Shown here: one piece after another, positions 15,751-24,501 of the stretch
Numbering within the stretch: the stretch's first letter is position 1
How the letters are laid out: every line of letters starts with the position of its first letter
Source: Fusobacterium varium
Lineage (GTDB): Bacteria; Fusobacteriota; Fusobacteriia; Fusobacteriales; Fusobacteriaceae
NCBI GenBank assembly: GCA_021531615.1
Contig: JADYUE010000023.1
Span: 1-35,822 of the forward strand
Length of the DNA stretch: 35,822 nucleotides
Reading direction: 5' to 3'
Notes under the pieces: model-generated
The model's input: the letters and a program-made list of their open reading frames with translations, nothing else
Told to the model about the DNA's origin: nothing
The model's database searches: none
Program-made: the position numbers and the translations under genes

Positions 15751-16884
15751 ATGATACTTGCGAAGAAAGTTAGAATTTATCCAACTAAAGAGCAAGAACA
15801 AAAATTGTGGCAATCTGTAGGAACTGCTAGATTTATCTATAATTACACTCTTACAAAACAAGAAGAAAATTATAAAAATGGTGGTAAATTTATTAGCGAT
15901 GGAATCATAAGAAAAGAATTAACTCAACTTAAAAAGTCAGAACTATCATGGTTAAATGAAGTATCAAATAATATTACTAAACAAGCTGTAAAAGACGCCT
16001 GTAATGCCTATAAAAGATTTTTTAAAGGTTTAGCAAATAAACCAAAATTTAAAAGTAGAAAGAAAAGCAAACCTAGTTTTTACAATGACCCTATAAAATT
16101 AAAAGTTAAAGAGAAAAAAGTCTTAATTGAAAAAGTAGGTTGGATAAAAACAAATGAGCAAATACCAAGGAATGTTAAATATAATAATCCTAGAGTTACT
16201 TATGATAATAAATATTGGTATATATCTGTTGGGATAGAAGTGGAAAAAGAGCAGGAAAAACTAACGGATATGTCGTTAGGTGTAGATTTAGGTTTAAAAG
16301 ATTTGGCTATTTGTTCAGATGGAACTGTTTTTAAAAATATTAACAAAACTAAAAAAGTAAAAAAATTAGAAAAAAAATTAAAACAGAAACAAAGACAAAT
16401 TAGCAGAAAATATGAGATAAATAAAATTAAAAAAGAGGGAGGTGAACGTTGCCAATTTATTAAAACTAAAAATATAGAAAAATTAGAAAATACAACAAAG
16501 CTAATACATAGAAAATTAACTAATATTAGAAATAACTATCTTCATCAAGTTACAACAAGTATAGTGAAAGCCAAACCATACAGAATTGTGATAGAAGATT
16601 TGAATGTTTCTGGAATGATGAAAAATAAACATCTGTCTGATTCAGTAAGAAAACAATGTTTTAATAAGTTTAGACAGTATCTGACATATAAAACAGAGTT
16701 AAATGGAATTGAATTGGTAATAGCAGATAGATTTTATTCATCATCAAAAACTTGTAGCGAGTGTGGTTATATAAAAAAAGATTTAAAACTAAAAGATAGA
16801 ATTTATAGATGTCCACATTGTGGAGCAGTGATTGATAGAGATTATAATGCTTCACTAAATTTATCTGTGTATAAATTAGCATAA
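15751..16884 (+). CDS. tnpB: TnpB RNA-guided endonuclease, IS200/IS605 family
   Basis: TnpB is the RuvC nuclease ancestral to Cas12. It uses an omega RNA from the element end to cut matching DNA next to a short TAM, which favours retention of the element. The 377 residues contain an N-terminal helix-turn-helix region (about 1-50), then RuvC motifs LGVDLGLKDLAI (D179), IVIEDLNVSGM (E282) and IDRDYNAS (D362/D364), with a four-cysteine zinc ribbon between (C335, C338, C354, C357). All catalytic residues are present, so it is probably active. AAGGAG lies 10 bases before the ATG. Its 3' end leads into the guide RNA region and ureC. Confidence 0.93.
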   Translation: MILAKKVRIYPTKEQEQKLWQSVGTARFIYNYTLTKQEENYKNGGKFISDGIIRKELTQLKKSELSWLNEVSNNITKQAVKDACNAYKRFFKGLANKPKFKSRKKSKPSFYNDPIKLKVKEKKVLIEKVGWIKTNEQIPRNVKYNNPRVTYDNKYWYISVGIEVEKEQEKLTDMSLGVDLGLKDLAICSDGTVFKNINKTKKVKKLEKKLKQKQRQISRKYEINKIKKEGGERCQFIKTKNIEKLENTTKLIHRKLTNIRNNYLHQVTTSIVKAKPYRIVIEDLNVSGMMKNKHLSDSVRKQCFNKFRQYLTYKTELNGIELVIADRFYSSSKTCSECGYIKKDLKLKDRIYRCPHCGAVIDRDYNASLNLSVYKLA

Positions 16885-17038
16885 TTTCACAAACAAGAAA
16901 ATGCTAATATGTAGGACGCGTTGTATCCGAATTTAAGCCTTTGGAGAGTTATATCAAACGAAAGTAGCTACGGCAAAATCGGATTCTATGAAGAAGGAAA
17001 TAAACAAATTTCTATATTTTTATAGATTTTTGGCAACG
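16885..17038 (+). ncRNA. Predicted omega RNA (reRNA) scaffold of TnpB
   Basis: The non-coding right end of a tnpB element normally forms the guide scaffold. Here ATCCGA (16925-16930) pairs with TCGGAT (16979-16984), a GTAGCTAC palindrome (16964-16971) lies within, and a terminal hairpin, TCTATA/TATAGA type, lies at about 17010-17027. This block is richer in G and C than its surroundings, as expected for structured RNA. The guide would be the bases after the element end, namely the start of ureC. The 5' limit is uncertain and probably runs back into tnpB. Confidence 0.7.
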
Positions 17039-17043
17039 AAAAA

Positions 17044-18759
17044 ATGAGCTTTGAAATAGGAAGAAAACAATATGCTTCTATGTATGGTCCAACTACTGGA
17101 GATAGTATAAGACTAGCAGATACGGAGCTTTTTATTAGAATAGAAAAAGATTATACTACTTATGGAGAAGAGTGTAAATTTGGTGGAGGAAAATCTCTAA
17201 GAGCTGGAATGGGACTTAACCCTGTTGAGATGAGAGATAATGAAAAAGTTGTTGATACAATAATCACAAATGCAGTTATTCTTGACTACACAGGAGTATA
17301 TAAAGCTGATATCGGTATAAAAGATGGAAAGATCAAATTTATCGGTAAAGGTGGAAACCCAGATATGATGGACAATGTAGATTTTATTGTATCTGCAAGT
17401 ACTGAAGTTATAGCTGGAGAGGGAACAATAGTTACAGCTGGAGGAATTGATACTCACGTTCACTATATTACACCTGAAATAGTTGAAACTGCTTTAAGTG
17501 GAGGACTTACAACTCTTATTGGAGGGGGAACAGGACCTGCTGAAGGAACAAAAGCTGTTACTTCAACTCCAGGAGCTTGGCATATTCACAGAATGTTAGA
17601 ATCAGCTGAAGGATTCCCTATTAACTTCGGTTTCTTTGGAAAGGGAAGTGGAGCTGTTGAAGGTCCTAATGAGGAGCAAATAGAAGCTGGAGCTATCGGT
17701 TTAAAAGTTCACGAAGACTGGGGAGCTACAAGATCAGCTATTGACAATGCACTAAAATGTGCAGACAAATATGATGTTCAAGTTGCACTACACTCTGATA
17801 CATTAAATGAATTTGGATTTGTTGAAGATACTATTGATGCAATAAAAGATAGAGTAATTCATACTTTCCATACAGAGGGAGCAGGGGGAGGACACGCACC
17901 TGACATCGTTAGAATGGCATCATTTAATAATGTACTACCAGCATCAACTAACCCTACTAAACCTTTTACAGTTAACACAATAGCTGAACATTTAGATATG
18001 TTAATGGTTTGTCATCACCTAGACCCTAAAGTTCCTGAAGATTTAGCCTTTGCTGATTCAAGAATCAGAGAGCAAACAATAGCTGCTGAAGATATTCTTC
18101 AAGATATGGGAGCTTTAAGTATTATGAGTTCTGATGCTCTTGCAATGGGAAGAATTGGAGAGGTTGTAATGAGAACTTGGCAAACAGCTCACAAAATGAA
18201 ACTACAAAGAGGAATTTTAGAGGGAGATGAGGAGTATTGTGATAACAATAGAGCTAAAAGATATATTGCTAAATACACAATCAACCCTGCTCTAGCTCAT
18301 GGAATCTCTGAATATGTAGGTTCTATTGAAGTTGGTAAATATGCTGACTTAGTTATTTGGGAACCTGCTTTCTTTGGAGTAAAACCTAAAATGGTAGTAA
18401 AATGTGGAATGGTAGCTCAAGCAGTTGTTGGAGATGCCAATGCAACAATTCCTACACCTGAGCCAATGATTATGAGAAATCAATTTGGAGGATATGGAAA
18501 AGCTATTGGAAGCACATCTATAACATTTGTTTCAACTTATGCTTATGAAGATGGAATCAAAGATAAACTAGGATTGAATAAAATAGTTTTACCAGTTAGA
18601 GGACATAGAACTTTAACTAAAAAGGATATGAAACTAAACAATGCAACTCCAAATATCACTGTTGATCCTCAAACATATGATGTAAGAGTAGATGGAGAGT
18701 TAATCACTTGTGAGCCATTAAAAGAATTACCAATGGCACAAAAATATTTCTTATTCTAA
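17044..18759 (+). CDS. ureC: Urease subunit alpha (catalytic)
   Basis: This 571-residue catalytic subunit carries the dinickel site. All active-site residues are seen at a constant +4 offset from Klebsiella urease: H138 and H140 (DTHVHYI), carbamylated K221 (GLKVHEDWG), H250 (ALHSD), H276 (FHTEGAGGG), the mobile-flap pair C323-H324 (MVCHHLDP) and D364 (SSDALAMGR). It should therefore be functional. The [20 protein letters not shown] start matches family N-termini, so the ATG is right. However, the bases before it (TTTTTGGCAACGAAAAA) hold no Shine-Dalgarno, because the TnpB element displaced the native leader. Confidence 0.97.
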   Translation: MSFEIGRKQYASMYGPTTGDSIRLADTELFIRIEKDYTTYGEECKFGGGKSLRAGMGLNPVEMRDNEKVVDTIITNAVILDYTGVYKADIGIKDGKIKFIGKGGNPDMMDNVDFIVSASTEVIAGEGTIVTAGGIDTHVHYITPEIVETALSGGLTTLIGGGTGPAEGTKAVTSTPGAWHIHRMLESAEGFPINFGFFGKGSGAVEGPNEEQIEAGAIGLKVHEDWGATRSAIDNALKCADKYDVQVALHSDTLNEFGFVEDTIDAIKDRVIHTFHTEGAGGGHAPDIVRMASFNNVLPASTNPTKPFTVNTIAEHLDMLMVCHHLDPKVPEDLAFADSRIREQTIAAEDILQDMGALSIMSSDALAMGRIGEVVMRTWQTAHKMKLQRGILEGDEEYCDNNRAKRYIAKYTINPALAHGISEYVGSIEVGKYADLVIWEPAFFGVKPKMVVKCGMVAQAVVGDANATIPTPEPMIMRNQFGGYGKAIGSTSITFVSTYAYEDGIKDKLGLNKIVLPVRGHRTLTKKDMKLNNATPNITVDPQTYDVRVDGELITCEPLKELPMAQKYFLF

Positions 18760-18777
18760 TTTAAGGAAGGTAAAAAG

Positions 18778-19221
18778 ATGATATTAGATAAAATTCTTGG
18801 AAATATAAAGGATATGGAAGATATACACTGTCATGTAGAGAGAATCTACTTAGAAAGTGATGAACTTTTAAAAAGAGTTCTAAGAGTGACATCAGATCAT
18901 GGACATGAGTATGGAATCTCTTTACCAAAGGGTAGTGAAATGAGAGATGGAGATATTCTTTTTAATGATGGTCATAATATGGTAGTTATCTCTGTAAAAG
19001 AAGATGATGTTATTGTTATCACTCCTAGAGATATAAATGAGATGGGAGAGGTAGCACACAACCTTGGAAATAAACATTTACCAGTTCAAATTGAAGATGG
19101 TAAGATAATTATTCAATATGATTACTTAGTAGAAAAATTCCTACAAGATCTACAAGTAAATTTTGAAAGAAAAAATATGAAATTAAAGCAGGCATTTAGA
19201 CATGTGGACCACAGCCATTAA
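18778..19221 (+). CDS. ureE: Urease accessory protein UreE (nickel metallochaperone)
   Basis: UreE brings nickel to the UreDFG-apourease complex. The 147 residues show the N-terminal peptide-binding domain and the metal domain with GEVAHNLGNKHLPVQIEDG (about 101-119), whose H105 is the expected conserved nickel ligand. The C-terminal tail is short (HVDHSH) rather than the long His-rich tail of Klebsiella UreE, so nickel storage capacity is low. An AAGGAAGG site precedes the ATG. The stop lies just before the ureF start. Confidence 0.95.
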   Translation: MILDKILGNIKDMEDIHCHVERIYLESDELLKRVLRVTSDHGHEYGISLPKGSEMRDGDILFNDGHNMVVISVKEDDVIVITPRDINEMGEVAHNLGNKHLPVQIEDGKIIIQYDYLVEKFLQDLQVNFERKNMKLKQAFRHVDHSH

Positions 19222-19222
19222 T

Positions 19223-19903
19223 ATGAAAATTTTAAATGTTATGCAAATTTGTGACTCAAACTTTCCAGTAGGCTCTTTTAATCACTCTTTTGGTATGGAG
19301 ACATATTTAAGAGATGGAGAGATAAAAGATACTGCTACTCTAAAAGTTTGGTTACTATCATATCTTAAACATCAATTTATATATAATGATGGTTTTGCTA
19401 TGAGAATAGTTTTTGAAAAATTAAAAGAGAACAAGATAGATGATATTTGGGAACTAGATAGAAAGATCACTGTACAAAACACTTCAAAAGAGAGTAGAGA
19501 TGGAGCTAAACTAATTGGACAAAGAATGATTAAAACCTATTTAGAGCTTTATGATATACCTCTTTTAAAAGAGTATGGAGATAGAATCAGAAAAAAACTA
19601 TCTTTTGGACACCCTAGTATTGCCACTGCTATTCTTTTGAATTATTTAGAAATATCTATTGAAGATACTATTCTATATTATATGTATAGTACAATCTCAA
19701 CTTTAATTCAAAATGGAGTAAGAGCTATACCTCTAGGACAAAAGGATGGACTTATTTTAATGCAGGAGTTTTTCCCTATATTTGAAAAATTGCTGTCAGA
19801 GATAATGAATCTGAATGATGAGGATTTTGGATTGACAGTTCCGGGATTAGAGATATCACAAATAAATCACGAAGAATTAGTATTTAGATTGTTTATGTCT
19901 TAA
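19223..19903 (+). CDS. ureF: Urease accessory protein UreF
   Basis: UreF works with UreD and UreG as a scaffold and checkpoint for nickel loading. The 226-residue helical protein shows the family start MKILNVMQICDSNFPVGSF, then HSFGMETYL, and a C-terminal GVRAIPLGQKDGL segment (about 171-183). The start is set at the ATG one base after the ureE stop, matching other UreF proteins; an earlier in-frame ATG at 19202 overlaps ureE. Neither start has a strong Shine-Dalgarno, so translation probably depends on ureE. Confidence 0.93.
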   Translation: MKILNVMQICDSNFPVGSFNHSFGMETYLRDGEIKDTATLKVWLLSYLKHQFIYNDGFAMRIVFEKLKENKIDDIWELDRKITVQNTSKESRDGAKLIGQRMIKTYLELYDIPLLKEYGDRIRKKLSFGHPSIATAILLNYLEISIEDTILYYMYSTISTLIQNGVRAIPLGQKDGLILMQEFFPIFEKLLSEIMNLNDEDFGLTVPGLEISQINHEELVFRLFMS

Positions 19904-19908
19904 AATTA

Positions 19909-19957
19909 ATTTCCTCTGCTCCCTATAAAGATCTTTTTGTATGGGAGCAAAGGAGAT
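19909..19957 (+). repeat. Large hairpin between ureF and ureG
   Basis: ATTTCCTCTGCTCCC (19909-19923) pairs with GGGAGCAAAGGAGAT (19943-19957) with one mismatch and one G-U, plus an inner ATA/TAT and a palindromic AAAGATCTTT in the loop. No T run follows on the plus strand, so it is more likely an mRNA processing or stability element than a terminator. The 3' arm contains AGGAG, but the ureG ribosome site is a separate AGGAG further on. Confidence 0.75.
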
Positions 19958-19975
19958 AGAAAAAAAGGAGAGGTA

Positions 19976-20590
19976 ATGAAAGAACCAGTAATAATCGGTG
20001 TTGGAGGACCAGTAGGTTCAGGGAAGACACTTCTAATAGAGAGAGTTACTAGAATGATGGCAAATGATTACAAGATTGCTGTTATAACTAATGATATTTA
20101 TACAAAAGAAGATGCTATGTTTATGGTGAAAAACTCTGTTTTACCTGAAGATAGAATAATTGGAGTAGAAACTGGAGGTTGTCCTCATACAGCTATAAGA
20201 GAAGATGCCTCTATGAACTTTGCTGCAATAGATGAATTGAAAAGTAGATTTGATGATTTAGATATAATCTTCCTTGAAAGTGGAGGAGATAATCTAGCAG
20301 CTACTTTCAGTCCTGATTTAGTAGATTTTTCAATCTATATAATTGATGTGGCTCAAGGGGAGAAAATTCCTAGAAAAGCTGGACAAGGAATGATTAAAAG
20401 TGATATGTTCATTATAAATAAGATAGATTTAGCACCATATGTTGGGGCAAATCTTGATGTAATGAGAGAGGATACAAAAGTTTTTAGAAAAGAGAAAGAC
20501 TTTATATTTACAAATCTTAAAACAGATGAGGGAGTAAATAGAGTTATTGATTGGATTAAATCTAATTGTCTTTTAGAGGGGCTTAAATAG
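19976..20590 (+). CDS. ureG: Urease accessory GTPase UreG
   Basis: UreG couples GTP hydrolysis to nickel insertion. The 204 residues contain the P-loop GGPVGSGKT (about 9-17), [16 protein letters not shown] (about 65-80, with the nickel-binding C-P-H), [14 protein letters not shown] (about 103-116) and [11 protein letters not shown] (about 147-157). The start is set at the ATG preceded by AAAGGAGAGG; a longer frame to 19937 would cross the hairpin. It is followed directly by ureD. Confidence 0.97.
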   Translation: MKEPVIIGVGGPVGSGKTLLIERVTRMMANDYKIAVITNDIYTKEDAMFMVKNSVLPEDRIIGVETGGCPHTAIREDASMNFAAIDELKSRFDDLDIIFLESGGDNLAATFSPDLVDFSIYIIDVAQGEKIPRKAGQGMIKSDMFIINKIDLAPYVGANLDVMREDTKVFRKEKDFIFTNLKTDEGVNRVIDWIKSNCLLEGLK

Positions 20591-21451
20591 ATGAGAGAAA
20601 AAATCACAATAGATGATTTAGGAAAAAACAATCTTGCTGGGTATACTGAACTTATTTTACAAAAAACTCCTAGAAGAACAGGAGCAAAGAAAAGTTATAC
20701 AGTGGGGGCAGCTAAGATCTCTCCAGCTATATATTTAGATGATGACAGTATCCCATGTTACTATCTTATTCAACTAGGTGGAGGATATATTGAGGGAGAG
20801 TATTATGAAAATAGATTAAAATTAGAGGAGGGTAGCCAAGCTATTTTAACTACTCAAGCATCTAGTAAGATTTATAAAAGTGAAAATGGTATTCCTTCAA
20901 AGCAATATACTAATCTACAACTTGAAAAAAATAGTAAACTTGAATTTATAAATGATAGTGTAATATTATATAAAGATGCAGTATATGAGCAAAGCACAGA
21001 TATATATTTAGAAGAGAGAGCAACTCTTATATATTCTGATGGTATAACTGCTGGTTGGTCACCTGATGGAAAGCTCTTTCAATATACAAGTGCTAGAATA
21101 AAAACAAATCTTTATCTAAATGGAGAATTGATCTATTTAGATAATCTAAAAATTACACCTAAAGATTATGAGGTGCAAAGCTTTGGTATTCTTGAGGGAT
21201 ATAAAAACTTTGGAACAATGGTAGTAATTGATGAAAGAGTAGATAAAGAGTTGATAAAGAGATTGAGAGAGGAAACAAAAAATCTAAATTTAGATGTAAA
21301 ATTTGGAATCTCTCTTCTTGAGAAAAATGGATTTATAGTTAGAGTATTGGGAAATCTTACTCAAGATATTCAAAAGGTTATAAATAAAGTTCATACATAT
21401 TTAAGAAAAGAGTTTTTTGAATTTGAGGAGCTAGATTTAAGGAAGTACTAA
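20591..21451 (+). CDS. ureD: Urease accessory protein UreD (UreH)
   Basis: UreD binds apourease and forms the tunnel that passes nickel from UreG through UreF. The 286-residue all-beta protein shows the family pattern: QLGGGYIEGEYYE (about 57-69), LTTQASSKIYKS (about 84-95), LEFINDSVILYKDAVYEQ (about 116-133) and SDGITAGWSPDGKLF (about 153-167). Its ATG touches the ureG stop, with AGAGGGG before it. Placing ureD last after ureG is a common order. A hairpin follows the gene. Confidence 0.94.
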   Translation: MREKITIDDLGKNNLAGYTELILQKTPRRTGAKKSYTVGAAKISPAIYLDDDSIPCYYLIQLGGGYIEGEYYENRLKLEEGSQAILTTQASSKIYKSENGIPSKQYTNLQLEKNSKLEFINDSVILYKDAVYEQSTDIYLEERATLIYSDGITAGWSPDGKLFQYTSARIKTNLYLNGELIYLDNLKITPKDYEVQSFGILEGYKNFGTMVVIDERVDKELIKRLREETKNLNLDVKFGISLLEKNGFIVRVLGNLTQDIQKVINKVHTYLRKEFFEFEELDLRKY

Positions 21452-21465
21452 TATTTATTTAAGAA

Positions 21466-21504
21466 AGAGCTGAACATATTTGTTACAGCTCTATTTAATA
21501 TTTT
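21466..21504 (+). terminator. Hairpin after ureD (partial terminator)
   Basis: AGAGCTG-A-ACA (21466-21476) pairs with TGT-TA-CAGCTCT (21481-21492), followed by ATTTAATATTTT. The broken T tract suggests incomplete termination, so the downstream transporter may still be read from the urease promoter. No convincing separate promoter was seen. Confidence 0.6.
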
Positions 21505-21515
21505 AAAGGAGAATT

Positions 21516-22463
21516 ATGAATTTAAAAAAAATAATAATAGGAAGTTTAATATTAGGTTCATTAAATGTTTTTGCCTATGAACCAATTAAATATACCTTTG
21601 ATGATGGAGTATATAAAAAAGAGATAACTGTTACTAAGTCTCCACAAAGAGCTGTAACTTTAGCACAATTTATGACTGAAACTCTTTTAGCTCTTGGTTT
21701 AGAAGATAAGATGACAGGAACAGCTTTATTAAATGAAGAAATTTTACCAGAATACAAAGAGGCATATGACAAGATACCTGAACTACAATTAGGTGAGGGA
21801 CAACACTCAATATCTAAGGAATCATTTATAGCAACAGAAGTTGACTTTGTATCTGGTTGGGAACAATCAATAGCAGAGGAAACAACAGGATCATTAGATG
21901 AATTAGTAGATAGAGGAATAGTTCCTTTTATCTCTAGTGGATTAGCTCCAGATGCTACTATTGAAAGTGTATATAATGATTTTATACTTTTAGGAAGAAT
22001 ATTTGAAGTCCCTGAAAGAGCTGAAAAAGTTGTAGCTAAGATGAAAGCTGAAGTTAAAAGTGTAACTGATAAAACTAAAAATATAGAAAATAAACCTAGA
22101 GTATTAATCTATGATTCAGGAGAGGGAGAAGCCTTTGTTGGAGGTTCAGGGTTACCTAATAATCTTATTGAACTTGCTGGTGGAGAAAATATCTATAAAG
22201 ATCTAGGACAAGACTATGCTACTGTTTCCTTTGAAGATATTGTTCAAAAAAATCCTGAAATCATAGTTGTAACAGAGTATTATTCTGGAATTACAGGAGA
22301 TGAAAAAATTAAATTCTTAAAAAATAGTCCAGCTTTAAAAGATATAGATGCTATAAAAAATAATAGAATCTACAAAATAGGACTTATTGATTTAGCTCCA
22401 GGAATAAGAAACTCAAAAGCTGTCGAAAAACTATATAATATGTTTTATGGAAATGAAAAGTAA
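21516..22463 (+). CDS. Metal or metallophore ABC transporter binding protein (FepB/BtuF type)
   Basis: This 315-residue extracytoplasmic binding protein has an N-terminal signal (about 1-20) ending V-F-A-Y with no lipobox cysteine, so it is probably cleaved by signal peptidase I and is periplasmic. Family features are SPQRAVTLAQFMTETLLALGL (about 42-62), a clamshell helix region and GGENIYKDLGQDYATVSFEDI (about 223-243). Such proteins bind iron-siderophore, haem, cobalamin or, in Helicobacter NiuD-type systems, nickel or cobalt. Its place right after the urease accessory genes favours nickel. It overlaps the permease start by one base. Confidence 0.85.
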   Translation: MNLKKIIIGSLILGSLNVFAYEPIKYTFDDGVYKKEITVTKSPQRAVTLAQFMTETLLALGLEDKMTGTALLNEEILPEYKEAYDKIPELQLGEGQHSISKESFIATEVDFVSGWEQSIAEETTGSLDELVDRGIVPFISSGLAPDATIESVYNDFILLGRIFEVPERAEKVVAKMKAEVKSVTDKTKNIENKPRVLIYDSGEGEAFVGGSGLPNNLIELAGGENIYKDLGQDYATVSFEDIVQKNPEIIVVTEYYSGITGDEKIKFLKNSPALKDIDAIKNNRIYKIGLIDLAPGIRNSKAVEKLYNMFYGNEK

Positions 22464-23524
22464 TGAAAGTGAGAAAGGAAAAATATAACCTATTTTTTTT
22501 AATCCTTTTAGTTTCTTTAATATTGAGTATCTTAATAGGAGTTTCCTTTGGAAGTAGCTATATCTCCATAAAAAATGTATATCAGTTTTTAAGCAATAGA
22601 ATTTTAAATAAAGAAATTTTTTCTCCTACTTGGAAGAAGAATATCGAGGCTATTATTTGGGAGATAAGAGTGCCAAGAGTGTTGCTCTCTGCAATTACAG
22701 GGGGAGGACTTGCAATTTCTGGAGTATTAATGCAATGTATAACTAAAAATCCCATAGCTGATCCATATATTTTAGGTATCTCTTCTGGAGCATCTGCTGG
22801 AGCAGTGGCAGTTATTATTTTTGGTGGAGCAACTATAGGTATGTTAGGAATCACAGGTGGAGCTTTTATTGGAGCTATTATTTGTGGAGTAATTGTTTTT
22901 ATAATTGGAACAGAAAATGGAAAGAATATATCAACAGTTAGACTAATATTAACTGGTTTAGCTGTTTCAACTATATTTTCATCTATAACAAATATATTAG
23001 TCTATTCAGCTAAAAACTCAAATCAAGTGAGATCAGCAGTGTTCTGGAGTATGGGAAGTTTAGGTAGAGCAAAGTGGGGAGAATTATTAATACCATTTCT
23101 TGCATTAGCCATTGTCTTTATATTATCTATTCTTCTATCTAAATCATTGGATATTTTACTTTTAGGAGATAATACAGCAAAAATGGTTGGAATGAATATT
23201 GGAAAGATTAAAACAATTATCATTCTTTCATCTACTATTTTAATCTCTATTTTAGTTGCTCTTACAGGTTCAATCGGTTTTATAGGTTTGATAGTTCCAC
23301 ATATATGTAGATATTTTTGTGGTAGTTCACATAAAAAACTTTTAACATTATCTATTTTAGTTGGAGCAATATTTTTAATCTTGTGTGATACAATAGCTCG
23401 TACAATTTTTCCACCAAGAGATATACCTATTGGAATAATAACATCTATTATAGGAGGTCCTTTTTTCCTATCTATGATTGGAATAAAGAGTTTCTCTTTT
23501 GGAGGTAAAAATGGTAGAAGTTAA
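22463..23524 (+). CDS. FecCD-family ABC permease
   Basis: This 353-residue membrane protein has about ten spans and family motifs: VRVPRVLLSAITGGGLAISG (about 70-89), NPIADPYILGISSGASAGA (about 95-113), WSMGSLG (about 195-201), GSIGFIGLIVPH (about 268-279) and RDIPIGIITSIIGGPFFL (about 325-342). It functions as a homodimer with two ATPases. Its start overlaps the binding-protein stop and its end overlaps the ATPase gene, so the three are tightly coupled. Confidence 0.93.
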   Translation: MKVRKEKYNLFFLILLVSLILSILIGVSFGSSYISIKNVYQFLSNRILNKEIFSPTWKKNIEAIIWEIRVPRVLLSAITGGGLAISGVLMQCITKNPIADPYILGISSGASAGAVAVIIFGGATIGMLGITGGAFIGAIICGVIVFIIGTENGKNISTVRLILTGLAVSTIFSSITNILVYSAKNSNQVRSAVFWSMGSLGRAKWGELLIPFLALAIVFILSILLSKSLDILLLGDNTAKMVGMNIGKIKTIIILSSTILISILVALTGSIGFIGLIVPHICRYFCGSSHKKLLTLSILVGAIFLILCDTIARTIFPPRDIPIGIITSIIGGPFFLSMIGIKSFSFGGKNGRS

Positions 23525-24356
23525 AAATCTATTTTATAAGATAAAGGATAAAAGTATTTTAAATGATATATCAATAAAATTTTCTGAAAAAAAGTTTATA
23601 GGCATAATCGGACCTAACGGAGCTGGTAAATCTACACTTTTAAAAAATATCTATGGAGTATTAACTCCAAGCAATGGAGATATTTTTATTGATGGGAAGA
23701 ATATTAAAAATATAAATGGAAAAGAGAGAGCTAAAAAGATAGCTGTTTTATCTCAAGAGGATAGAGAAGAGTTTGATTTCAGTATTGAAGAGATAGTAAA
23801 GATGGGAAGATACCCACATAAAAGTATATTTGAAAATTACTCCAGTAATGATAGAGAGATTGCTATAAGTATGCTAAAAAAGGTGGGAATGGAAAATTAT
23901 ATAGGTAGAAATTTTAATGAGTTATCTGGTGGAGAGAAACAGAGAGTTTTAATTGCTAGAGCATTAGCACAGGATACGCCTATATTGATACTTGATGAGC
24001 CTACTAACCATTTGGATATTGGATATCAACTACAACTTTTACATTTAATTAAGCATTTAGATAAAAATGTAATTGCTGCTCTCCATGATCTCAATGTTGC
24101 TGCTATATTTTGTGATTATATCTATATATTAAAAGATGGTAAACTTATTGAAGAGGGAACACCAGAACAAGTTTTAAATAGAGAGAACTTAAAAAATATT
24201 TTTAATATTGAATGCTATATAGGAAAAAATCCAATAAATGATAAAGTTCAAATATCATATACTACAAGTCACTATCATGTTAATGGAGTAGGATCAGATC
24301 ACTACCATGATGATCACTTTACAGGAATACATACACATATTATAGAAAAAAATTAA
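23511..24356 (+). CDS. FecE/BtuD-type ABC ATPase with histidine-rich tail
   Basis: This 281-residue ATPase of the metal transporter has Walker A GPNGAGKST (about 33-41), Q-loop VLSQEDRE, signature LSGGEKQRV (about 133-141), Walker B ILILDEPTNHLDIG (about 153-166) and the switch His in ALHDLNVA. The last 35 residues form an extra tail with H-Y-H, H-Y-H-D-D-H and H-T-H clusters, about eight histidines in all, unlike ordinary FecE. Such tails bind nickel, cobalt or zinc. The start is placed at the ATG after GGAGG, overlapping the permease end by 14 bases. With urease upstream, nickel import is the best inference. Confidence 0.92.
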   Translation: MVEVKNLFYKIKDKSILNDISIKFSEKKFIGIIGPNGAGKSTLLKNIYGVLTPSNGDIFIDGKNIKNINGKERAKKIAVLSQEDREEFDFSIEEIVKMGRYPHKSIFENYSSNDREIAISMLKKVGMENYIGRNFNELSGGEKQRVLIARALAQDTPILILDEPTNHLDIGYQLQLLHLIKHLDKNVIAALHDLNVAAIFCDYIYILKDGKLIEEGTPEQVLNRENLKNIFNIECYIGKNPINDKVQISYTTSHYHVNGVGSDHYHDDHFTGIHTHIIEKN

Positions 24357-24427
24357 AAATATGTATTTTGAAAATAGAGCTTTAAAAGATAACTTAATAT
24401 TATAAAATTTTATAGGCAGAATATAAA

Positions 24428-24482
24428 AAGGAGCTTTAGAATTAGTATGGTGACATTAATTTCTAAAAGCTCCTCTTTATTA
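24428..24482. terminator. Bidirectional terminator between the metal transporter and glycerate kinase
   Basis: AGGAGCTTTAGAA (24429-24441) pairs with TTCTAAAAGCTCCT (24461-24474) with one bulged A. Plus-strand T-rich sequence follows, and A-rich sequence precedes, giving T's on the minus strand. It serves two converging transcripts. Confidence 0.8.
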
Positions 24483-24501
24483 TAAATTAATTATACTAAT
24501 C

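Larger units (their letters stand above)
15645..17038 (+). mobile_element. IS200/IS605-type element carrying only tnpB (boundaries approximate)
   Basis: The insertion separates ureB from ureC and lies in their direction. The left part has an imperfect hairpin (15670-15710) and the right part a subterminal hairpin (about 17007-17030), as in IS200/IS605 ends. No tnpA transposase is present, so movement would need one in trans. No target duplication is seen, which is normal for this group. Exact ends cannot be fixed without an uninterrupted relative. The left edge should fall shortly after the orphaned AGGAGG and the right edge within the last dozen bases before the ureC ATG. Confidence 0.8.

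Noticed and set aside
16670-16882. Minus-strand frame inside tnpB
   Set aside because: It is a shadow of the TnpB zinc-ribbon and RuvC region, with no ribosome site or promoter.
19937-19975. Longer N-terminus for ureG
   Set aside because: It would lie in the intergenic hairpin, and UreG proteins start just before the P-loop; AGGAGAGG points to 19976.
15017-21451. Urease cluster broken by the insertion element
   Set aside because: The element lies between genes; UreA, UreB and UreC are full length with all active-site residues, so no pseudogene is called.
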